Shown here: positions 1 through 8,883 of the stretch, one piece after another
Layout: every line of letters begins with the position of its first letter
Numbering within the stretch: the stretch's first letter is position 1
Source of the DNA: Candidatus Thalassarchaeum sp.
Lineage (GTDB): Archaea; Thermoplasmatota; Poseidoniia; Poseidoniales; Thalassarchaeaceae
Assembly: GCA_022449845.1 (NCBI GenBank)
Contig: JAKUOE010000005.1
Coordinates: forward strand, 1-34,055
Direction: 5' to 3'
Length of the DNA: 34,055 nucleotides
The notes under the pieces: model-generated
Database searches by the model: none
Told to the model about the DNA's origin: nothing
The model's input: only the letters and a program-made list of their open reading frames with translations
Position numbers and translations under genes: made by a program

Positions 1-161
1 GCGGGGATGGTGGGGTCATACAATTTCTTGGGCCCATAATCCCCAGGTTTTGCACCCAAATGTATTCGGTCACGAGGGTGTCCAGGCAAGTGTTGAAAAC
101 TGCGTATGTAAGGCATACAACCCAGAATGGGTTGACTTATCGCCCTTGAATATATTGGGAT

Positions 162-887
162 TCAATCTTCAGTTTCCCCTGGTGTCATTTTGTCCCAAAG
201 GAGTACACCGAGCAAGGCACCCATGATTGGACCCACGGTGTAGATGATGAGATCGATATTGTTCTCCATGTCACCAAAGACCCACACGCCAGCCCAGCGA
301 GCTGGATTCATTGCCGCACCGGTGAGTGGACCACCCATCAGGATGTCCGCCATGACCACCAGACCAATGCCGAAGCCGGCAATGCCTGCTGGGGCGCGGT
401 CATCCACAGCAGTCCCCATGATGACGGTCATCAACAGGAATGTCAGGACGGCTTCAATGAGAATGGCTGGCTGAGTACTAACTTCGATAATCGTGTCACC
501 TGGGGCAGGAGTTCCGACACCCCCTGCGCCGATGGAATAGAGAATGCCACCTGCGATGAAGGCACCAGCCAATTGTGCTGCGATGTACTTTGCACCGAGT
601 TTGGAATCGATTCGATTGGTCGCCATGAAGCCGATTGTGACGGCCGGATTGATGTGTGCTCCTGAGATGTTCATCGTCGCAGTGACCATGACAGAGAGGA
701 TGATACCGTGAGCAGCAGCGACGGCGAGAAGATCACCACCGACGACCCAGATTGAGCCCGCGCCAATGAACGTCAAGGCGAACGTGGCGATTCCTTCAGC
801 ATACAACTTGGCTTGTGTTTCTTTGCACATATGATCACTCTGAATCTTAGATTCAGACAGGACCCATCGAAATGCGTCTAAGAACAA
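162..887 (-). CDS. Aquaporin / MIP family channel (canonical)
   Basis: Both NPA boxes present (SGAHINPAVTIG and GAAMNPARWAG), Arg follows second NPA, six hydrophobic segments. Start may instead be the internal Met at MCKETQAKLYAEG. Confidence 0.93.
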   Translation of the reverse strand: MFLDAFRWVLSESKIQSDHMCKETQAKLYAEGIATFALTFIGAGSIWVVGGDLLAVAAAHGIILSVMVTATMNISGAHINPAVTIGFMATNRIDSKLGAKYIAAQLAGAFIAGGILYSIGAGGVGTPAPGDTIIEVSTQPAILIEAVLTFLLMTVIMGTAVDDRAPAGIAGFGIGLVVMADILMGGPLTGAAMNPARWAGVWVFGDMENNIDLIIYTVGPIMGALLGVLLWDKMTPGETED

Positions 888-926
888 TGCGGGTCGACAA
901 AGGGGTCGTCGATGGAAAATGCAGAA

Positions 927-2009
927 TCAGTGTACACCCGAGAGGGCCATGATACAACCGAATAAACCGATGATTGGATACGAGGCAAGCGCCACCGTTG
1001 CGCCAATTCCCATCGCTTTTCCACCGCTCGCAGCAAAACCATAGATGATCATTGCGATGGCGGCGAGAGGTGCGGCCATGCACATCAACGACGAGATTAC
1101 TTGCAATGCTTCTAATATGGCCCAGTTGGCATCCGCTTCCTCCATTGCTTCCCGATCATAGGTCTCGACACTGATGTCGAAGGTGTTTCCATGATCTTCC
1201 CCGTCATCATAATGGATGATTCCCGATTGCTGAGTCCAACCTCCGACCGTTTCGCGAATATTGTATTCCATTTCAAATTCTGAGTCGTGGTCTTCACCAT
1301 CATCGAAGTGCAGAACACCCTCGGAGGCATTCCAATGGCCCACTTGTTCTCTATTGTCGTCACCATTGTTCCAAGTCTCCTTGATGATTATGAGTCCACC
1401 ATCTGATTGGGTTTGACAGTCATACCAAGCATCCTCGGAATGCCAATATGGCAACTCACACCAGCCAACTGATTCGTTCTCGTCAAGAGTGAGGTTGGCG
1501 GAGTATGCTGTGCCATTCACGAGAACCAAATCAATCTCATGATCTGTAACTACATAGAGGGTCAAACTAGATTCGTCCGATTCACACTCATACCATTCAT
1601 TTTGCCCTTCATTCTCCTTCACCCAGCAACCCTCAAGGTGTCGGTCTTCAGATATACTGTAATTCGCTGTGTAGGACGTTCCATCGCCCCTTTCCATATC
1701 GATGTTGTCGTATTCATAAACGTCATCGTTCCACGGATCCATGGTGTCTGCAATCATCATTAGAATAATAGGGAGAAGCATGAGGAATAGGGGGACGCCG
1801 AGACCGATGAAGAATTTCTTCCAGATGAAGGGTTCCTTCTGAACCGCATACATTTGACCATCGGGGCCCGTGACATAGTTGTACTCGGCAGAAGCGTCGG
1901 GGGGATTCCCCGATAATGCCTCTACACCGGATAGGGCGCTAGGGGAACCAGTCAAACTAGAGGTGTCCGCAGAAATAATCGGGGAGTCGGGTGCGGACGC
2001 ATCACTCAT
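927..2009 (-). CDS. Membrane protein with extracytoplasmic tandem DDGEDH repeat region
   Basis: TM segment after a ~65 aa N-terminal tail, acidic ectodomain, two C-terminal TM segments. Start overlaps the end of the upstream radical SAM gene (2002..2009). Confidence 0.8.
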   Translation of the reverse strand: MSDASAPDSPIISADTSSLTGSPSALSGVEALSGNPPDASAEYNYVTGPDGQMYAVQKEPFIWKKFFIGLGVPLFLMLLPIILMMIADTMDPWNDDVYEYDNIDMERGDGTSYTANYSISEDRHLEGCWVKENEGQNEWYECESDESSLTLYVVTDHEIDLVLVNGTAYSANLTLDENESVGWCELPYWHSEDAWYDCQTQSDGGLIIIKETWNNGDDNREQVGHWNASEGVLHFDDGEDHDSEFEMEYNIRETVGGWTQQSGIIHYDDGEDHGNTFDISVETYDREAMEEADANWAILEALQVISSLMCMAAPLAAIAMIIYGFAASGGKAMGIGATVALASYPIIGLFGCIMALSGVH

Positions 2010-3504
2010 CGGCGACCTCTCCTTGTGCCATGGGTAAACTGCCCAGTAAATTGCGCTTCTCCTCTGGTGTCAACAGTGCCATGCCTGCCAATGCAAGTTC
2101 ACGACGAATCGGTTCTAGGACCGTTTCTTCCAAATCTCCACGGTAAAACATGTTGAACGTGTCGAATGGAATCAGGCGCAAATCGGGACTGACGATGTGG
2201 ACACAGGTCTTCTTGACGCTGCGGAGATCGAAGGAATGGGCATCGATGAAATCCATGATGATGATGCGGAAGACATTGTCATACGAGAATTCGGTCGGCA
2301 TCTCGAGTTCTGGTAGACAGCACAGCAATTGGGCGAGAGAATGCCCGGCTGAATCGGGGCTGTGCGCAGTGGAAAGCAAATCCAGAATCTTGGCTTTCAA
2401 TTCCTGATCACGCTCAAACTGGATGGTCGAACGAGGTCCTGCGAGCAATGTCTCATCGTCGATATGGCGCGTGAGTGGAACGACGGTCTGACCCATGCGA
2501 AGCCCGTATGCCATGGCAATGGAATCTGGATGACAGGGAACTGGAAGCATGTCCTCAATCTCGAAGGAATCGGATTGTTCGCCAATCATTCGACGGACTT
2601 CGGAAAGTGTCAAGCGATCTTTGGCCATATCGTAATCTTCGTGTCTGCCCGCCTCCTGAATGGGTTGGAAAGTGACACCACGAACACATGTCCAAGACTG
2701 AGCATGCTCAATGATGGTACCAATCTCATGATCGTTGAGTCCCTTCTGTAGCGTCACGACCAGCGTTGTCGATACATTGTGGGCTTCTAGGTTCTCCAAT
2801 GCCCTCTGGCGTACGTCCCGAAGATCTGCACCTCGCAGCCGCATCAACGGTTCTCGCTCAAGACTGTCGAACTGAAGATAGAGTTCGAACCCAGGATTGT
2901 AATCGGCCAATCTAGCGGCGAATTCGGGTTCGTTGGCGATTCGGAGACCGTTGGTGTTGACCATCAGATGCTTGACAGGGCGTTCACGAACTGCATCGAG
3001 AATTTCAAAGAAATTCGGATGAAGGGTGGGCTCGCCACCCGAGATTTGGATGACGTCAGGTTCGAGTTCATTCTCGACGACGGCGTCGAGCATCTCGATG
3101 ATGTGCTCGAGTGTTCGGTAGTCTTCCTTGCGCTCTGGTCCGCTGTCCGCATAGCAAATTGGACACTTGAGGTTGCAATGATCTGTGACCTCGATGAGTG
3201 TCAGGCACGAGTGTTGCTCATGCGAGGGGCAGAGGCCACAATCGTAGGGGCAGCCGTACTTCATCGGCGTGTTCCAGCGTTCGGGCATCTCGCTCGGCTT
3301 GACGTAGACCTCACGGCAGCGACGATAGTAATCCGCATCGTCCGAGATGAGGACCTTTTCGCGCTTCGCACATGAATAGCAGAGTTTGTCCATGTAGACA
3401 TTGTTCTCCTGAATAATGATCTTGCCCTCTGCACGACGCAGACAGTCAGAGCACACGCTGGTGGCAGAATCGTAGAACAGGTAGTCCCGAATCTTGCCGC
3501 TCAT
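2002..3504 (-). CDS. tes: Radical SAM protein, tetraether lipid synthase (Tes)-like
   Basis: N-terminal CSDC/CYSC clusters, then KYGCPYDCGLCPSHEQHSCLTLIEVTDHCNLKCPICYADSG with the CxxxCxxC-type radical SAM motif; resembles MJ0619/MA_1486 Tes family as I recall it. Confidence 0.83.
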   Translation of the reverse strand: MSGKIRDYLFYDSATSVCSDCLRRAEGKIIIQENNVYMDKLCYSCAKREKVLISDDADYYRRCREVYVKPSEMPERWNTPMKYGCPYDCGLCPSHEQHSCLTLIEVTDHCNLKCPICYADSGPERKEDYRTLEHIIEMLDAVVENELEPDVIQISGGEPTLHPNFFEILDAVRERPVKHLMVNTNGLRIANEPEFAARLADYNPGFELYLQFDSLEREPLMRLRGADLRDVRQRALENLEAHNVSTTLVVTLQKGLNDHEIGTIIEHAQSWTCVRGVTFQPIQEAGRHEDYDMAKDRLTLSEVRRMIGEQSDSFEIEDMLPVPCHPDSIAMAYGLRMGQTVVPLTRHIDDETLLAGPRSTIQFERDQELKAKILDLLSTAHSPDSAGHSLAQLLCCLPELEMPTEFSYDNVFRIIIMDFIDAHSFDLRSVKKTCVHIVSPDLRLIPFDTFNMFYRGDLEETVLEPIRRELALAGMALLTPEEKRNLLGSLPMAQGEVADE

Positions 3505-4259
3505 GCATTCGTCTGAGGGACATCTTCTATTGAACGTTCACCCGGCTTGCCGTAGGTGAAGAACCACAGCAATCCGAGAACACAGGCCCATTGAATGGGA
3601 GTGAGACCCAGTAATTCGACCGGAGTCGTGTCCTTGATTGAATCCACGATGATGCGCCAGATGAGATACAGCACCATGAACATCTGGAAGCGTTGACCGA
3701 TGAGTGGAGTCTCCCATTTCTCAAGGAATGCCCAGATCGCCCCCAATGCTAGAATTCCATACAATTGAGTCGGATGTCGAGGGCCATCACCGAAATCAAC
3801 ACCCCATGGTAGATCTGTGTGGTATCCATAGGTTGCATCGGGTAGACCTGTCAAGAAGCAACCAATTCGACCGATGGCCATTGAGATGATGAGAGGGGTC
3901 ACGTAGACGTCCCCGGTTCGCACCGTGATTCCGAGGATCTTCTTGGTAATCTCAATCCCAATGGTGCCACCCAACAATCCGCCAACGATGGTCTTCCCAC
4001 CAACGAAAAGAATCGGGACATCAGAACCAATTTGATTTGAATGCTCGAGGAGAGCCAACAATCGAGCACCGAAGAGTGCACCCACCAAGGCAGCGAGAAT
4101 TAACCAGGCCCGATGTTCGCTGTCGACCGTGTCACCATGCAAGCGGCGCTCGCGCATCAGGAATGTGAAACCGGCCACATATCCCAGTAATTCGAAGACC
4201 AGATGGGCAGGAATACCCCAGAAGTCGACAGGGAAGTCCACGCCTATCGGTCGGACCAC
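3501..4259 (-). CDS. Prolipoprotein diacylglyceryl transferase (Lgt)-family membrane protein
   Basis: Multi-TM protein with Lgt-like GRIGCFLTGLPDATYGYHTDLPWGV and RHPTQLYGILALG motifs. Stop overlaps the radical SAM start (ATGA, 3501..3504). Confidence 0.8.
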   Translation of the reverse strand: MVRPIGVDFPVDFWGIPAHLVFELLGYVAGFTFLMRERRLHGDTVDSEHRAWLILAALVGALFGARLLALLEHSNQIGSDVPILFVGGKTIVGGLLGGTIGIEITKKILGITVRTGDVYVTPLIISMAIGRIGCFLTGLPDATYGYHTDLPWGVDFGDGPRHPTQLYGILALGAIWAFLEKWETPLIGQRFQMFMVLYLIWRIIVDSIKDTTPVELLGLTPIQWACVLGLLWFFTYGKPGERSIEDVPQTNA

Positions 4260-4303
4260 CGGTCTTTAACGCTGAGCCGGCATGAATGTAGAAAAAGGCC
4301 CGC

Positions 4304-4325
4304 CAGAGGCACCGAAGCGCCTCTG
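4304..4325 (-). terminator. Candidate intrinsic-type terminator hairpin with UUCG tetraloop
   Basis: Minus strand reads CAGAGGCGC-TTCG-GTGCCTCTG (9-bp stem with one G-U) then GCGGGCCTTTTTCT; lies downstream of the 4367 stop codon. Confidence 0.65.
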
Positions 4326-4366
4326 ACGTGCCTGTGTGTCATCGTGAGGGTTTGCCGAGGTTCGGC

Positions 4367-4963
4367 TCACTCTTCTTCGAATATCTGGTCGCCGAGCATC
4401 AATGCTGCAGCTGCGCCAATACCACCGACGATCATGGTCCCGAAGACCGTGACCATGTTCGCATCTGACCATGCAGATGTGACGATGATGCTGCCGATGC
4501 TGCTCGCTGTGGACAATTCCACGCCTGCGAGGATGAGGACGGCTGCGAAAGCAGCAGAACCCCATGCATCGAGTTTCGTCCAGACTGTCATCAGCAAGAA
4601 GCCGCCGACGAGGGCTGTAACCACATCGGGCATAGCCATGTCTGCTGCTCCACCGGTGGCCAATCCCGAGACATCCATGCCCCAGTACAGTACACCAGCA
4701 CCGATGAGGGCACCGAGAACCTGCATTGCAAAGTTCGATGCACCTGTTTCCCAGTCGGTTTCACCCGCAGCCATGCGGCCAATCGTGATTATTGGCAAAA
4801 TCTCGGATCCCTTGAAGGTCATCCACATGATTGCCAGAGTGACACCTGCGACTCCTGCAGCTGCTGCAGACCCGTGTTCACTTGTGCCTGCCCAATCTCC
4901 GAAAACCAGTAGCGTAACCGCCAAACTGCCGATGAGTTCACCCATCATTCCTTTTTCGTTCAT
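4367..4963 (-). CDS. Divergent MIP/aquaporin-like membrane protein lacking NPA motifs
   Basis: GSEILPIITIGRMAAGETDWETGASNFAMQVLGALIGAGVLYWG aligns by eye to GAHINPAVTIGFMATNRIDSKLGAKYIAAQLAGAFIAGGILYSIG of the canonical paralogue in this window. Confidence 0.7.
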   Translation of the reverse strand: MNEKGMMGELIGSLAVTLLVFGDWAGTSEHGSAAAAGVAGVTLAIMWMTFKGSEILPIITIGRMAAGETDWETGASNFAMQVLGALIGAGVLYWGMDVSGLATGGAADMAMPDVVTALVGGFLLMTVWTKLDAWGSAAFAAVLILAGVELSTASSIGSIIVTSAWSDANMVTVFGTMIVGGIGAAAALMLGDQIFEEE

Positions 4964-5015
4964 ATTTTTTCCATCCTACCCGATTGTATCGAGCGCTTGC
5001 GGCCTCTTTGACGAG

Positions 5016-5024
5016 TATTTAAAG
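5016..5024 (-). promoter_or_regulatory. Candidate archaeal TATA box (CTTTAAATA on minus strand)
   Basis: About 55 nt upstream of the 4963 start codon, with a G-rich neighbourhood; predicts a TSS near 4990-4995. Confidence 0.45.
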
Positions 5025-5133
5025 GAGGGGCATCTATAAAATACGAAAATAGCGGTTTATCGGCACTTTTCTACACGCGGACACGGAAGGGAATTCGTTC
5101 AAATCGTATATGATTTGGCTCGCAGTCACACGT

Positions 5134-5943
5134 TTATCGCTGACAACTCCCACAATAGAAGGTGGAGCGACCCGATTGAACGACCCTTTGAATCCAATTT
5201 GAGCACCCAAGAGAGATGCATTCCTCACCTTCTCTGTCGTACACTGCGAATTCGTGTGGAAAATAACCCAATGTCCCGTCGACCTGGCGAAATTGGCCGT
5301 CTCGAAGCGTCGAACCGCCCGCTTCGATTGCTGTCAACAAGACGGTGCGCGTCTCATCGTGAATGGCGGTGGCCTGTTTCTTTGAGATGTTCTTCGCGAG
5401 CCGTCTTGGTGAGATGCCGGCTCTGAACAAAATTTCGCTTGCGTAAATGTTGCCGATGCCGACAATGATTTTCTGATCCAGCAATGCGGTCTTGATGGAG
5501 ATGTTTCGGGCTCGCAGAGATTCGTGAAGATACTGAGCATTCCATTCATCGCCAAGGGGTTCAGGGCCCAAGTGGTCAAGCAAGGGATGATTGCTGCCGC
5601 CCCGAATCAAATCCTTGATTCCGAATCGACGAGGGTCGGTATACACCAGTCGTGAACCATCGACGAAGTCGACCACGACGTGGTCGTGCTTTCCCTCTAA
5701 TGAGTGACCGAAACGTCCAGTCATCCCAAGATGGGCGAGCCAAGTCAAATCGTTTTCCAATCGAATCAACAGATACTTCGCTCGACGATCGATGCCGAGG
5801 ATTTTGTGACCGGCGATGGAATCCATATCTTCTGGAAATGGGAAACGAAGGTCTGGGCGATTGAGTTCCACAGAAAGGATTCGCTTGCCGACATGAATCA
5901 AGAGACCGCGGCGCACCGTCTCAACTTCGGGCAACTCCGGCAT
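5134..5943 (-). CDS. mutM: Formamidopyrimidine-DNA glycosylase (Fpg/MutM)
   Basis: N-terminal MPELPEVETVRRGL, C-terminal zinc-finger region CISLGCSNWIQRVVQSGRSTFYCGSCQR. Confidence 0.95.
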   Translation of the reverse strand: MPELPEVETVRRGLLIHVGKRILSVELNRPDLRFPFPEDMDSIAGHKILGIDRRAKYLLIRLENDLTWLAHLGMTGRFGHSLEGKHDHVVVDFVDGSRLVYTDPRRFGIKDLIRGGSNHPLLDHLGPEPLGDEWNAQYLHESLRARNISIKTALLDQKIIVGIGNIYASEILFRAGISPRRLAKNISKKQATAIHDETRTVLLTAIEAGGSTLRDGQFRQVDGTLGYFPHEFAVYDREGEECISLGCSNWIQRVVQSGRSTFYCGSCQR

Positions 5944-6610
5944 CAGTACACCACATGGAAAAGGACGTGTTGGTTTTCCCAGCCAGAGAGATCGATTCTC
6001 TCCACCAAGGTGAACCCTGAATCAATCAGGGATTGTTCTGCGTGATTGAACGCCCCGGCTGTATCACGCTCACTGGCGGATTTCAGAGAAAGTATTCCAG
6101 TTCCACCGGGAGCCAAGAATTGATGACAAGATTCGATGAACATCTCAACTTGACCTGATTGTGAGACATCTTGGAACAGCCATGGAACTTTGGTTGTGAC
6201 AAATGGAGAAATTTGAGTAGAATTGCGACAGTCCGCCAAAATCGGAAGGATGCCTGGGCGAGTCGAGGATAGACGAATGATATCACGAATGCATCGTGAA
6301 GAGATATCGACGGCAACAATCGACCCACCGAGGTGATTCTTGGACGCGCACACATGATCGTGCAGGTGACTGATGGTCGTCCCGTGCCTGAACCGAGATA
6401 CAGACATGTTGCGCCAGGTTCGGGGAGCAGGCCACGTTCGCTGGCTTTCAACAATCCAGCACCAAGTTTTGAGGCACGGGGATTCCATTGACGCCACTCC
6501 TTTCGTCCATCTCGCTTGAGACGCTCACCCCGGAGACTGGTGCCTTTCACGGCATTTCTAGACCACAAACTTCGGCCATCGATTCGGACTCGATCAGAGA
6601 AGGTTTTCAT
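5943..6610 (-). CDS. flpA: Fibrillarin-like rRNA/tRNA 2'-O-methyltransferase, interrupted by an apparent 1-nt frameshift near 6381
   Basis: N-terminal part (MKTFSDRV...EWRQWNPRASKLGAGLLK...CLYLGSGTG) lies in the 6083..6721 frame; C-terminal part (GTTISHLHDHV...GGSIVAVDIS...LADCRN...LFQDVSQSGQVEM) lies in the 5943..6497 frame. Joined they read as one fibrillarin of about 222 aa. Confidence 0.85.
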
Positions 6611-6614
6611 TGAA

Positions 6615-7601
6615 TCACCGTCGACTTCTACGAGCCCGAATTTCACCCACTTTCTTCTCGACTTCGGCGACTTGTTTCGAAGTCCACGGTTCGCCCCCAA
6701 AGTGGTCCACTCGGGCGGCAATGGCTACCTTTGATGCAAGCATTCGGGCGATGGGACCGCGGGTCCATTTTGGGCTACGACTAATCCAATGATGTTGAAA
6801 GATGTGACCATGCTTGGGTGGATTGGTGCCTTGACGAAGGTGCATGAAGAAGGCCTTCTCTGCACCAAGAATCTGGATGGTACTGGCTGGAAGTCGGGCC
6901 AGACGAGCCCGCCCATGTGCGGTCGTACACAACTTGGCAGCCAATAGTGGTCCAATCAGAGCGGATAGTGAAGGTAAGTAAGCAAGCGATAATTCGCTAA
7001 CCGAATCCTCCAATTTCCCCACGATAGTGGTGAGATCCACTGCCGATTCAGCCAACGAATGGAGACCGGACCACTCCTTTGTGCCAACATCAACATCAGC
7101 CGATTTGACCTCTAGAAGTTCAGATAATTCCTGTAGATTCGATGAGGCGGCGATTGCGGAAACGATGGAAGGACGGTGTTCATCCAAATTCAAGGTTGGG
7201 AGAAAGAGACCGACCCATTCTACAAGGTTTGATTCAAGTGAGTTTTGGGATACACGAGCTTCATCCAACGCCCTTGAAAGATACTCTAGGCGGCGGTCAG
7301 GATCGGCGGCCGTCTCTGCAACACCCCGCTCTGCAAGTTTCAGTGATGCCTCCTGTAACAAAGCGGAGGAGGAGGCATCCAACTCTGGCCATGAATCGAA
7401 CGACACGGGTTGCGATGTCTTCGCGTCGGGAAAACGATCTGCAAGCGTTCGAGCCTCAGGGGTCATCCGACCTTCCATGAGCAAAGAGAGGCGCTCGACC
7501 AAGGCTGAAGTGCTTTGAACACCATCCCATATACACTCGTCAATGATACGTTCATCATCATCGTAAACGCGAGCCAATCGCCAATCCCACACCAGTTGCA
7601 C
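6615..7601 (-). CDS. NOP5 (Nop56/58-like), C/D box sRNP core protein
   Basis: Nop domain YLPSLSALIGPLLAAKLCTTAHGRARLARLPASTIQILGAEKAFFMHLRQGTNPPKHGHIFQHHWI; directly upstream of fibrillarin. Confidence 0.92.
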   Translation of the reverse strand: MQLVWDWRLARVYDDDERIIDECIWDGVQSTSALVERLSLLMEGRMTPEARTLADRFPDAKTSQPVSFDSWPELDASSSALLQEASLKLAERGVAETAADPDRRLEYLSRALDEARVSQNSLESNLVEWVGLFLPTLNLDEHRPSIVSAIAASSNLQELSELLEVKSADVDVGTKEWSGLHSLAESAVDLTTIVGKLEDSVSELSLAYLPSLSALIGPLLAAKLCTTAHGRARLARLPASTIQILGAEKAFFMHLRQGTNPPKHGHIFQHHWISRSPKWTRGPIARMLASKVAIAARVDHFGGEPWTSKQVAEVEKKVGEIRARRSRR

Positions 7602-7701
7602 GCTTCACGCAGACCCCTCTCCTTCAAAGTCCGTGCGGAACGATACATGGGCAATACTGAACATCGTATGTTTCAAGTGTGATTAGTTCACCGGTGCGCC
7701 C

Positions 7702-8055
7702 ATGTTCTGTCCCGAATGTGGAACACTAGCATTCCCAGACCCCTCTGGGAAAATCAAGTGCCCCAATTACGAATGTGGTTATCACGGTGGTTCGGAAAAC
7801 AAGATTACAATGGAAGATGGGACAGAAATTGACATCTCTAAAGCAGCCTCTAGCAGCAAGGCGGAAGCTCGGGACCGAAGGGTCATTGAAGATGCGGACC
7901 AGCAGCGGGGTGTTCTGACAACGAACACCTATGTCTGCCCCAAATGTGACACAGACAAGGTCTACGCAGAACTACAGCAAACCCGCTCCTCAGACGAGCC
8001 TGAAACACGCATCCTGACCTGTGGTGAGTGCGGGCATGGATGGCGCGAATACTGA
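7702..8055 (+). CDS. tfs: Transcription factor S (TFIIS/RPB9-like)
   Basis: MFCPECGTLAFP... N-terminal zinc ribbon and C-terminal YVCPKCDTDKVYAELQQTRSSDEPETRILTCGECGHGWREY. Confidence 0.93.
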   Translation: MFCPECGTLAFPDPSGKIKCPNYECGYHGGSENKITMEDGTEIDISKAASSSKAEARDRRVIEDADQQRGVLTTNTYVCPKCDTDKVYAELQQTRSSDEPETRILTCGECGHGWREY

Positions 8056-8139
8056 GTTCTGCGCTTGAACACCGTAGGTGTTCTGAAGTGAACCCTTTTG
8101 AGCCCCCTCTGCTCAGAACTCGATGGATACGGTGGACGG

Positions 8140-8883
8140 ATGCTGAATATCACTGCCAAGCAAGACACCATGAGAACCATCGTGGAGATTCTCACGGTTC
8201 TCGTAGAAGATGCCAAATTCAAGTTTGAAGAAGGTCATATCGAGGTGCGTGCAGTCGATGCAATGCATGTTGCTATGGTCCGAATGGAAATCGATTCTGC
8301 AGCCTTTGAGGCATGGGAATGTGAACCCTGCACCATTGGGTTTGAATTGGTGAAACTTCGAGATTTGATTGGTTTGGCTGAACCCGGAGACCTCATTGAG
8401 ATGAACTACGATGAGAATGATGGGCGAGTCAACATCCAAGTCGGTGAGATCAATCGAACGATTCGCCCATTGGATCGGGCCACAATGCTTGAACCACGCG
8501 TTCCGGATGTAGAGTTGCACAGTTCTGTCAAACTCTCTGCAGTCAAGTTCAGTCGCGCTCTACGGGCAGCCAAACAGGTGGGTGACCTCGCAACAATCTC
8601 CCTCAACGCACAATCCTTTGGAGTCAACGTCAGTGGAGATACCGATACAGTCAACGTCTCTTACGATGCAGGGGAATTGGAAGATTTGGTCTGTGACGGC
8701 CCAGTCAAGAGCCAATACAGTCTCTCACTCCTCTATCCAATGGCCAAGCGAATGGAAGCAATCGTAGATAGTGTGACCCTGTTCTTCAACGAAAATCACC
8801 CGCTACGGTTGGAATTTGAATTTGCAGACGGAGCCGGACGCTGCGTCTACTTCCTCGCACCAAGAATTGAAGGCGATGCGTGA
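8140..8883 (+). CDS. pcn: DNA polymerase sliding clamp (PCNA)
   Basis: MLNITAKQDTMRTIVEILTVLVEDAKFKF...VRAVDAMHVAMVRMEI, C-terminal RLEFEFADGAGRCVYFLAPRIEGD. Start placed at 8140 rather than the track's 8098. Confidence 0.93.
   Translation: MLNITAKQDTMRTIVEILTVLVEDAKFKFEEGHIEVRAVDAMHVAMVRMEIDSAAFEAWECEPCTIGFELVKLRDLIGLAEPGDLIEMNYDENDGRVNIQVGEINRTIRPLDRATMLEPRVPDVELHSSVKLSAVKFSRALRAAKQVGDLATISLNAQSFGVNVSGDTDTVNVSYDAGELEDLVCDGPVKSQYSLSLLYPMAKRMEAIVDSVTLFFNENHPLRLEFEFADGAGRCVYFLAPRIEGDA

Noticed and set aside
1-190. Open plus-strand frame at left edge (GWWGHTISWAHNPQVLHPNVFGHEGVQ...)
   Set aside because: Only about 62 codons, overlaps the aquaporin 3' end, another frame is also open here; undecidable without upstream sequence.
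2362-3375. Plus-strand ORFs (129 and 135 aa) over the Tes-like gene
   Set aside because: Antisense to a radical SAM gene with conserved Cys motifs; no independent support.
4203-5039. 278-aa plus-strand ORF over Lgt/MIP-like region
   Set aside because: Antisense to well-supported minus-strand membrane proteins; low-complexity Ala/Pro/Thr composition typical of a shadow frame.
7027-7518. 163-aa plus-strand ORF over NOP5
   Set aside because: Ser/Arg-rich antisense shadow of a confidently identified NOP5 gene.
8028-8228. 66-aa ORF spanning the TFS end and PCNA start
   Set aside because: Out-of-frame overlap of two confidently assigned genes.
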